Origin: Zymomonas sp.
Lineage (GTDB): Bacteria > Pseudomonadota > Alphaproteobacteria > Sphingomonadales > Sphingomonadaceae
Reading direction: 5' to 3'
DNA: 12,753 nucleotides
Assembly (NCBI RefSeq): GCF_020216885.1
Contig: NZ_JAIWON010000121.1
Location: 1 to 12,753 of the forward strand
The notes under the pieces are model-generated. The model was not told the DNA's origin. It searched no databases and saw only the letters and a program-made list of their open reading frames with translations. Below, in pieces: positions 7,469-12,753 of the stretch (the first letter of the stretch is position 1; every line of letters begins with the position of its first letter). The translations under genes and the position numbers were made by a program.

Positions 7469-7497
7469 CGTATAACAATCAGCTATGTGTTCTGCAA
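7469..7497 (-). promoter_or_regulatory. Promoter of tRNA-Asn
   Basis: On the minus strand, TTGCAG (7497-7492) is separated by exactly 17 nt from TATACG (7474-7469). A GC-rich CGCTTC follows where the discriminator lies, as in stringently controlled stable-RNA promoters. Transcription would start near 7462, about 28 nt ahead of the tRNA. Immediately upstream of the -35 is an A8/T8 tract (7501-7517) in UP-element position. Hexamers match the consensus only partly. Confidence 0.55.
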
Positions 7498-7500
7498 GCG

Positions 7501-7517
7501 TTTTTTTTCAAAAAAAA
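7501..7517. promoter_or_regulatory. T8-C-A8 tract, likely UP element
   Basis: Eight T, one C, eight A form a perfect 8-bp palindrome beginning 3 bp upstream of the tRNA-Asn -35 box. A further run of seven A follows at 7521-7527. Such rigid A-tracts commonly bind the RNA polymerase alpha C-terminal domain or nucleoid proteins. It also lies about 80 bp upstream of the divergent metallopeptidase gene. Confidence 0.4.
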
Positions 7518-7596
7518 CACAAAAAAATGAAAGCTATAGATAAAACCTGCTGTCGACCTATAAATAGGCCTGCGGGTAAAACTGGGAAGGTGCATA

Positions 7597-8517
7597 ATGC
7601 GGCTTGATGACTACCGAAGCAGCGATAATGTCGAAGACGAACGCGGTGAAGATTTTAGCGGCGATAATAACGGCGGTGGCGGCGGGTTTAACCTGATCAG
7701 CGGCTTACTTGGTTTTGTCGTTGGCCGTTTTGGTATCGGCGGCGTGATCGTTTTGGTTATCATTTGTTTTATTTTCAAAATAAACCCGCTGGGCTTTATC
7801 GGTGGTGGCAACTCGACACAATCCGCGATAGCCCCTCATCAGGCGCATTCTGTTCGTTCGGCACAACAAGCCTGCCAACTTAACGCCGCAAGCCTTTTCT
7901 CCTGTCGTGTCTTAGCCAGTACGGAAGACACATGGGGCAAAATTTTTGCTGATGCCGGTAAAAAATATAAACCGACGACATTAGTCTTTTATAGCCAAAG
8001 AGGCCGCTCCGGCTGCGGTGCCGCAGAATCGGCGATGGGGCCTTTCTATTGCCCAGCAGATCAGCGCGTATATCTCGATACAGATTTCTATAATGAATTG
8101 GTCAACCGCTTTCATGCCAGCGGTGACTTTGCCCAAGCCTATGTTATCGCGCATGAGGTCGGGCATCATGTTCAGGATTTAATGGGCTTATCTGACCAAA
8201 TCCGTGAACAACAGGCGAATGTCGGTAAAGCCGCCGCTAATGCCCTACAGGTGAGAATGGAATTACAGGCCGACTGCTATGCCGGAGTCTGGGCAGCCCA
8301 TAACCGCGACCGGATAGAAACCGGCGATGTCGAAGAAGGAATGCGGGCAGCACAGGCGATTGGCGACGATACTTTAGAGAAAGCCGCAGGGATGCGTCCC
8401 GTTCCCGAAAGTTTCACGCATGGCACATCTGCCGAACGAATGCGCTGGCTCAAACGCGGGATTGATAGCGGCGATCCCGCCGTCTGCGATACCTTCCACC
8501 ATGATATTGATAGTTAA
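7597..8517 (+). CDS. ypfJ: Membrane-anchored neutral zinc metallopeptidase (YpfJ family)
   Basis: A 306-residue protein of the putative neutral zinc metallopeptidase family (E. coli YpfJ-like). The N-terminal MRLDDYRSSDNVEDERG is the typical family start, followed by a Gly/Asn-rich linker (20-30) and a single transmembrane segment at about 45-62. The catalytic domain follows and probably faces the periplasm. The zinc motif HEVGHH is at 186-191 (His186, catalytic Glu187, His190), with a likely third ligand Glu222 in MELQADCYAGVWA. The conserved segment SGCGAAESAMGPFYCP (138-153) and Cys227 are also present. Length is normal. GGGAAGG (7584-7590) supports the ATG at 7597. The physiological substrate of this family is not established. 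It is divergent from tRNA-Asn and separated from the next gene by a hairpin with a T tail, so it is probably monocistronic. Confidence 0.93.
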   Translation: MRLDDYRSSDNVEDERGEDFSGDNNGGGGGFNLISGLLGFVVGRFGIGGVIVLVIICFIFKINPLGFIGGGNSTQSAIAPHQAHSVRSAQQACQLNAASLFSCRVLASTEDTWGKIFADAGKKYKPTTLVFYSQRGRSGCGAAESAMGPFYCPADQRVYLDTDFYNELVNRFHASGDFAQAYVIAHEVGHHVQDLMGLSDQIREQQANVGKAAANALQVRMELQADCYAGVWAAHNRDRIETGDVEEGMRAAQAIGDDTLEKAAGMRPVPESFTHGTSAERMRWLKRGIDSGDPAVCDTFHHDIDS

Positions 8518-8895
8518 ATTCTGTTGAGAATAAATGTTGTTGATATTTCGGCAAGGACGAAAAATACAGATTTCATCGACATAGGATATTAAATTTTTTA
8601 TCATAAAAACATAAAGTTACACGTCTTATTTAATAAAAATTATCATCAAAAACGCTCTTGGGATACAGTGATAGCCTTTTTCAAAACGGTCTATCCTGTA
8701 TCCTTTTTCTTGCCATGACGCTTGATATCCTGTTCTCGACGCATAGCTTGAAAAGGCCAATAACGGAAAAATCTGACGACCGCTTATGGTCGCAGCTATT
8801 TTCTCGCTTTTATGGCTCACAAAATATTCCTCCAATATGGGATGCTAGCGGATCAAGCGCCTCTGCTCGGCATATAAAAATAGAACGAGCATCTG
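8518..8895. other. Gene-free gap between metallopeptidase and MFS genes
   Basis: About 378 bp without a supported gene. It contains an AT palindrome TTTTTAT-c-ATAAAAA (8595-8609), a hairpin with a T tail (8661-8708) and, presumably, the promoter for the MFS gene; TATAAA near 8873 is a possible -10 without a good -35. One frame is open from 8658 (TTG) through this gap and far into the MFS gene. It lacks a ribosome site and more than half of it overlaps the MFS coding sequence in another phase, so I do not call it. Confidence 0.5.
8661..8708 (+). terminator. Bulged hairpin with T tail
   Basis: GGATACAG-T-GATAG-CC (8661-8676) pairs with GG-T-CTATC-CTGTATCC (8688-8703): 8, 5 and 2 base pairs separated by single-nucleotide bulges. 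The loop is 11 nt and five T residues (8704-8708) follow. This has the form of a rho-independent terminator reading rightward, 143 bp past the metallopeptidase stop. It could equally act in the leader of the MFS gene, whose start is 187 bp downstream. Confidence 0.6.
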
Positions 8896-10194
8896 ATGAA
8901 AAAACTTTTCCATGGCACCTTCCGGTCACTGAACAGCTTCAATTATCGCCTTTGGATAAGTGGAATCTTCGTATCCAATATCGGGACATGGATGCAACGC
9001 ATTGCACAAGACTGGCTGGTTCTGGTGCATTTAACTCACCACAATGCAACCGCTGTCGGGATTATTACGGCGCTACAATTCGCACCTGTTTTTTTACTTT
9101 TGCCTTTTTCGGGTTATGCCGCCGATCATTTTGACCGCAGAAAATTTCTGATTTTCACACAAATGGCTATGGGATTAACCGCTTTGGGGTTGGGTATCCT
9201 GACGTTAAGCGGCTTGGTGCGCCTATGGCATGTCTATTTATTCGGCCTCATTTTGGGCGCCATCACGGCGATAGATGCCCCTGCGCGTCAAACTTTTGTT
9301 TCAGAGTTGGTCAAGGAAGAAGATATTCCCAACGCGGTTGCTTTAAATTCCACCTCTTTCAATAGCGCACGCCTAATCGGGCCCGCGATTTCCGGCTTTC
9401 TGATTGCGGCATTTGGAAGCGGCGGCGTATTCCTGCTCAATGCAGCCTCTTTTGGAGCCGTTATTTTAGCGCTTTCCTTTTTGCGGCTTGATGAATTGTA
9501 TAAAAGGGACAAGTCAACAGACCAAAAACATGGCCTATCGGATGGCTTTCGTTATGTCCGCCATCGACCGGATATCAAAACTATTCTGGCAATGCTTTTT
9601 CTGATTTGTACTTTCGGGCTTAACTTTCCGATCTTTATTTCAACAATGGCCGTCACAGTTTTTCATGGTGAAGCGCGCCTTTATGGCTTGTTGATGTCTT
9701 CTATGGCTATCGGCTCGGTGACAGGCACCTTGTTTGTTGCCGGTCAGGCCAATCCGCATATTCGTCTGTTATTTCTCAGCACAGTCTTATTTGGCATAAG
9801 CTGCCTTTTAGGGGCTTTGATGCCGGATGCGCTGACTTTTGGGCTAGTTTTGGTTCTTATCGGTTTATCGGCACAAATTTTTACAACTGCCTCCAATAGT
9901 CTGGTGCAATTATCAACCGATTCCAAGGTAAGGGGGCGGGTGGTTGCTATCCTTCTTGCGGTTTCGGTTGGCGGCACCCCTCTCGGTAGTTTATTGATTG
10001 GCAGAGTGGCCGATATTTGGGGCGCACGTTATGCCTTAGGCATAGGGGCAATTTCTGGCTTCACAGCGGCCTTGATTGGCTTATGCTATCTCGTCAAATA
10101 TCATCGATTGCATTTATATTTTAAAAAAGGCGATATCGCTTTTAGAATGAAGGCTGTTGGCCGTAAAATAAAACACCCGTTCCACCGCAGGTGA
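8896..10194 (+). CDS. MFS exporter, EntS/MFS_3-like
   Basis: A 432-residue inner-membrane transporter with about 12 hydrophobic segments, of the MFS_3 / transmembrane secretion effector group that includes enterobactin exporter EntS. Family marks are the N-terminal SFNYRLWISGIFVSNIGTWM, the WLVL segment, motif A-like GYAADHFDRRK at 73-83, IDAPARQTFVSELV at 126-139, and SARLIGPAISG at 158-168, with a hydrophilic central loop near 200-225. Members export siderophores, drugs or other small molecules by proton antiport; the substrate here is unknown. The ATG at 8896 is the only start possible in this frame after an upstream stop at 8881; the ribosome site (ACGAG) is weak. The LysE-family gene begins 28 bp after its stop, so the two exporters are probably one operon. 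Confidence 0.9.
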   Translation: MKKLFHGTFRSLNSFNYRLWISGIFVSNIGTWMQRIAQDWLVLVHLTHHNATAVGIITALQFAPVFLLLPFSGYAADHFDRRKFLIFTQMAMGLTALGLGILTLSGLVRLWHVYLFGLILGAITAIDAPARQTFVSELVKEEDIPNAVALNSTSFNSARLIGPAISGFLIAAFGSGGVFLLNAASFGAVILALSFLRLDELYKRDKSTDQKHGLSDGFRYVRHRPDIKTILAMLFLICTFGLNFPIFISTMAVTVFHGEARLYGLLMSSMAIGSVTGTLFVAGQANPHIRLLFLSTVLFGISCLLGALMPDALTFGLVLVLIGLSAQIFTTASNSLVQLSTDSKVRGRVVAILLAVSVGGTPLGSLLIGRVADIWGARYALGIGAISGFTAALIGLCYLVKYHRLHLYFKKGDIAFRMKAVGRKIKHPFHRR

Positions 10195-10222
10195 ATTTCA
10201 AGAAAGTTTGAGATTTAAAACC

Positions 10223-10837
10223 ATGTCCTTAATAGCTTTTATCGCGGCAGCCTCTCTTCTGACCATAACACCGGGTCTTGATACCGCTATGGTCTTGCGC
10301 GTCGCTACAAGCAGCGGAACACGTCCGGCCTTTATGGCGGGTATAGGTGTGGCTCTTGGATGTCTGCTCTGGGGCATCGCGGCTTCACTGGGTTTAGGTG
10401 CTGTTTTACGAGCCTCTGAATTGACCTATAACCTCATCAAGTGGAGTGGGGCGGCTTATTTATGTTGGCTGGGCATAAATCTGCTTATTCACCCTCGAAA
10501 AAATTTGATGAATAACCTGAATCCATCGATGGCATCGGCCGTAAAGGCCTTAAGGCAAGGCTTCCTCACCAATATCCTTAACCCCAAAGTCGGGATATTC
10601 TACGTTACTTTCTTGCCGCAATTCATGCCATCATCTGACCATTTAATTCAGTATGCGTTTTTACTGACCTTCATTCACGCCATGATTACGATTTTTTGGT
10701 TCGCCATTTTGGCCTCGGCAACAGCACCGCTTCTCCGATTTTTAAAAAGACGGCAATTCCTGTCCGTGATTGATCGCTTAACCGGCTGCGTTTTTGTGGC
10801 TTTCGGTTTGAAAATCGCTCTTTCCAAGGCCAATTAG
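10223..10837 (+). CDS. LysE/RhtB-family amino acid exporter
   Basis: A 204-residue inner-membrane protein with about six hydrophobic segments and the LysE/RhtB signature near the N-terminus: LLTITPGLDTAMVLR (12-26), then a short loop and GIGVALGCLLWG. The later segment GFLTNILNPKVGIFYVTFLPQF is the typical RhtB-family second motif around the NPK turn. Family members export amino acids such as homoserine, threonine, leucine or lysine; which one cannot be told. I chose the ATG at 10223 (MSLIAFIAAASLL), which aligns with family N-termini. An in-frame TTG at 10208 would add five residues without suitable ribosome-site spacing. The upstream MFS exporter ends 28 bp before. Its TAG stop is only 3 bp from the stop of the convergent pirin gene, leaving no room for a terminator between them. 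Confidence 0.92.
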   Translation: MSLIAFIAAASLLTITPGLDTAMVLRVATSSGTRPAFMAGIGVALGCLLWGIAASLGLGAVLRASELTYNLIKWSGAAYLCWLGINLLIHPRKNLMNNLNPSMASAVKALRQGFLTNILNPKVGIFYVTFLPQFMPSSDHLIQYAFLLTFIHAMITIFWFAILASATAPLLRFLKRRQFLSVIDRLTGCVFVAFGLKIALSKAN

Positions 10838-10840
10838 CGT

Positions 10841-11548
10841 TCAAATTTTTGCCCCCGTCACAACCATGACGATGTCAGAATCCTCTTTGGCTTCAATGAA
10901 TATCGTTTCGACTTCAGCCAATCCGGCCGCATCGCCTTCTTGAAGGGTGCAATTTTCAATTTCGATCATCCCCTTGGAGACAACCAGATAGCCATATCGT
11001 TGTTCTTCCAGAGGATAGTCGATGACATCACCCTTATTTAAAGTCGCCCCTAAAACGGCCGCATCCGCATGAATAGGTAGCGCGTCTTCATCCTCAGGAT
11101 ATCCCGAAGCCAAAACCACAAAACGACCGGCGCGATCTTTTTTCGGGAAAGATCGGCTTCCCCATGATGGCTTATCGCCTGACTGATGGGGCATAATCCA
11201 AATCTGGAACAAGCGAGTATCAGAGGCCTCTCGGTTATATTCGCTATGAACAATGCCGGTTCCGGCCGACATAACTTGGACATCACCGGCTTCTATCCGC
11301 CCCTTATTCCCAAGGCTGTCCTCATGGGTTAACGCGCCTTCGCGAATATAGGTAACGATTTCCATATCTTTATGAGGATGCATGCCAAAGCCGGTATCAG
11401 GCGCAATGCGGTCATCATTCCAAACTCTAACCGCGCCCCAGTTCATCCGGTCGGGATCAAAATATCGGGCAAAGGAAAAATGATGTCTAGCTTGCAACCA
11501 TCCATGGTCAGCAAAGCCCAGATTTTTATAAGAACGCCTTACAATCAT
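10841..11548 (-). CDS. Pirin family protein (YhhW-like cupin)
   Basis: A 235-residue bicupin of the pirin family, closest in layout to E. coli YhhW, which has quercetin 2,3-dioxygenase activity in vitro. The N-terminal cupin carries a complete mononuclear metal site: His57 and His59 in GMHPHKDMEIVTY, His101 and Glu103 in IVHSEYN, identical numbering to YhhW as I recall it. The opening WLQARHHFSFARYFDP and LFQIWI segments are also typical. Cellular roles are poorly known; oxidative and electrophile responses have been proposed for relatives. The ATG at 11548 is preceded by AAGGA (11561-11557) at 8 nt; a TTG at 11581 would add eleven unlikely residues. It is divergent from a LysR regulator, a frequent pairing for pirins, so control by that regulator is likely. 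Confidence 0.94.
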   Translation of the reverse strand: MIVRRSYKNLGFADHGWLQARHHFSFARYFDPDRMNWGAVRVWNDDRIAPDTGFGMHPHKDMEIVTYIREGALTHEDSLGNKGRIEAGDVQVMSAGTGIVHSEYNREASDTRLFQIWIMPHQSGDKPSWGSRSFPKKDRAGRFVVLASGYPEDEDALPIHADAAVLGATLNKGDVIDYPLEEQRYGYLVVSKGMIEIENCTLQEGDAAGLAEVETIFIEAKEDSDIVMVVTGAKI

Positions 11549-11556
11549 GCCACTGA

Positions 11557-11561
11557 TCCTT
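11557..11561 (-). promoter_or_regulatory. Ribosome binding site of the pirin gene
   Basis: AAGGA on the minus strand lies 8 nt before the ATG at 11548, within a purine-rich AGGAAAGGA stretch, and fixes that start over the upstream TTG. Confidence 0.7.
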
Positions 11562-11607
11562 TCCTGTCGTCTCAAGATCAATGACTAGAAGATGTATTTT
11601 AGATAAT

Positions 11608-11641
11608 ATATAGAAATAATATAAATACATTATTTCTATAT
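11608..11641. promoter_or_regulatory. 13-bp inverted repeat between pirin and LysR genes
   Basis: A perfect inverted repeat of ATATAGAAATAAT and ATTATTTCTATAT separated by 8 nt (ATAAATAC), in the middle of the 131-bp divergent intergenic region. Arms of 13 bp with centres about 21 bp apart (two helical turns) suit a dimeric or tetrameric regulator. LysR proteins bind AT-rich interrupted dyads of the T-N11-A kind in exactly this position. By inference it is the operator through which the neighbouring LysR protein controls the pirin gene and itself. It is close enough to both starts to cover their promoters. Confidence 0.6.
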
Positions 11642-11679
11642 TTTTACTAAATTAAAGCGATTTTGAGCGAGATGCCAAA

Positions 11680-12591
11680 ATGAAATTACCCGATTTTGAA
11701 GCATGGGCGATTTTTGCCAAGGTAGCTGAATTAGGCTCTTTTGCGCGGGCAGCCGAAGCGATCCAGCTTTCCAAACCCACCGTTTCAAAGGCGGTAAGTC
11801 GCCTTGAGCAATCTTTGGGCAGCGCGTTATTCAATCGCAATTCTCGTCATATTTCTTTGACCGATCTCGGGCGGTCACTTTTGGGACATGCCAATAAAAT
11901 TATTGCCGAAGCCGAAATGGCTGAAACCGAAGCCCGTGGCGGTATCCAACGCCCTTCGGGGCTTATCAAAATAGCGGCACCGACGACTTTTGGCCTATGG
12001 CATTTATCACCGGTTCTGCCGGATTTTTTAGCGCAATATCCAGAAATAGATATCTCGATTGATTTCAGCGATGCTCTCGTTGATCTTGTAGGGGAGGGCT
12101 ATGACATCGCCCTTAGAATAGCCTCTCTTGCGGATTCGGCCTTACGGGCGCGGCGGCTTTGTCCGGTGCGCCTTTTATGGGTGGCAACCAGCGATTATCT
12201 CGACCGCATGGGTCGGCCACAACATCCCAAAGCATTCGAGAAGCAAAAAAGTTTTGTCTATACTAACAGTCGGGCATCAGGCATGATTCGGCTGCGCCAT
12301 GAAAAGAGCGGCAAGGAATATGTTCTCTCGCAATCTTCCCGTTTCAGAGCCAATAATGCCGAAGCCTTTCTGCCTGCCTTAGAAGCCGGATTGGGCTTTG
12401 GAATATTTCCTGATTTTATGGTCTGGGAAGGCCTAAAATCCGGCAAATTGGAACAGATATTGCCAGAATGGGATGCCGGTTCAATTGCGCTTTATCTCGT
12501 TACTTCTGCCAATCCATTAAGGCCGATGCGCGTGAATGTATTACTTGATTATCTGACCAAAGCGTTTAAAAATCCACCTTGGACAAAATAA
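11680..12591 (+). CDS. LysR-type transcriptional regulator
   Basis: A 303-residue DNA-binding regulator of normal LysR length. The N-terminal winged helix-turn-helix covers about 5-64: FAKVAELGSFARAAEAIQLS, then KPTVSKAVSRLEQSLGSALFNR and the wing SRHISLTDLGRSLL. A linker helix follows (about 65-90), then the periplasmic-binding-protein-like effector domain from about 93, with IKIAAPTTFGLWHLSPVLPDFLAQYP cut across positions 95-120 and ALEAGLGFGIFPDFM near 233-247. It resembles the CrgA/PA-type LysR group often found beside pirins and oxidoreductases. The effector is unknown. The ATG at 11680 has a GAG about 9 nt upstream. Divergence from the pirin gene across an extensive inverted repeat indicates that this is its likely target. 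Two hairpins follow the stop. Confidence 0.95.
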   Translation: MKLPDFEAWAIFAKVAELGSFARAAEAIQLSKPTVSKAVSRLEQSLGSALFNRNSRHISLTDLGRSLLGHANKIIAEAEMAETEARGGIQRPSGLIKIAAPTTFGLWHLSPVLPDFLAQYPEIDISIDFSDALVDLVGEGYDIALRIASLADSALRARRLCPVRLLWVATSDYLDRMGRPQHPKAFEKQKSFVYTNSRASGMIRLRHEKSGKEYVLSQSSRFRANNAEAFLPALEAGLGFGIFPDFMVWEGLKSGKLEQILPEWDAGSIALYLVTSANPLRPMRVNVLLDYLTKAFKNPPWTK

Positions 12592-12630
12592 ATTACTCCA
12601 CGATCTCAGAAGTTTTCTGCATTGTCTTCG

Positions 12631-12664
12631 AATGCCTTGTCCCGCTTTATGCGGCAAAGGCATT
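12631..12664. terminator. First hairpin after the LysR gene
   Basis: AATGCCTT (12631-12638) pairs with AAGGCATT (12657-12664), with a small internal loop and a CCGC/GCGG upper stem capped by TTTAT. No T tract follows. It begins 39 bp past the LysR stop and shares its arm sequence with the next hairpin. Confidence 0.45.
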
Positions 12665-12690
12665 TAGAAATTAAACCCTACGAAAACCAC

Positions 12691-12720
12691 AATGCCTCCG
12701 AAGCCCGTTTCGGAGGCATT
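12691..12720. terminator. Second hairpin, probable bidirectional terminator
   Basis: A perfect 12-bp inverted repeat AATGCCTCCGAA and TTCGGAGGCATT with a 6-nt loop (GCCCGT). It is stable and GC-rich; on the + strand ATGTTTCACTTCT follows and on the - strand TGTGGTTTTCG, so U tails are weak both ways. It probably ends the LysR transcript and perhaps a convergent gene beyond the window edge. Confidence 0.65.
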
Positions 12721-12753
12721 ATGTTTCACTTCTATTGAGCTGTCAGCTTTTTG

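Noticed and set aside
8658..9134. 158-codon open frame spanning the gap before the MFS gene
   Set aside because: TTG start with no ribosome site, and more than half overlaps the well-supported MFS gene in another phase; the product resembles no family I know.
12732..12753. Possible C-terminal six codons (KKLTAQ then TAG) of a minus-strand gene entering from the right edge
   Set aside because: A convergent gene behind the terminator would make sense, but six codons cannot be told from chance.
1..12753. Mobile element, CRISPR, defence or toxin-antitoxin system
   Set aside because: No transposase, integrase, terminal repeats, spacer-repeat pattern or recognisable defence or toxin protein was seen on either strand.

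Overview
The window looks like ordinary chromosome from a low-GC sphingomonad. Zymomonas mobilis or a close relative is my best guess. The reasons are the alphaproteobacterial style of the proteins (C-terminal tail of methionine aminopeptidase, 72-nt-body tRNA-Asn with encoded CCA, pirin/LysR pair), only moderate GC with AT-rich spacers, and compact gene order. This assignment is inference from family resemblance; no search was run.

Left block (1-4912, + strand): the last 27 codons of a type I methionine aminopeptidase, then a PLP-dependent low-specificity threonine aldolase, a ten-helix DMT/EamA transporter, and an M1 aminopeptidase N (PepN). The last three lie head to tail with short gaps and share an amino-acid/peptide theme. 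A strong 13-bp hairpin with A and T tracts on both sides closes the block and also serves the convergent gene.

Middle block (4967-7434, - strand): an aldo/keto reductase, an exported DUF4431-type protein of unknown function, about 510 bp of very AT-rich gene-free DNA, and a tRNA-Asn(GTT) with its own recognisable promoter and an A/T-tract upstream element.

Right block (7597-12753): a membrane-anchored neutral zinc metallopeptidase (YpfJ family), a hairpin with a T tail in a 378-bp gap, then an MFS exporter and a LysE/RhtB-family exporter that are probably co-transcribed. Next is a pirin-family cupin protein on the - strand, ending 3 bp from the LysE-family gene. It is divergent from a LysR-type regulator. 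A near-perfect 13-bp inverted repeat fills the middle of their shared promoter region and is the best regulatory candidate here. The window ends with two adjacent hairpins that share arm sequences.

I see no transposase, phage gene, CRISPR array, toxin-antitoxin pair or defence island. I did not find a convincing new biological system. The items most worth a second look are the pirin/LysR operator, the DUF4431 protein with its AT-rich upstream spacer, and the paired hairpins at the right edge.
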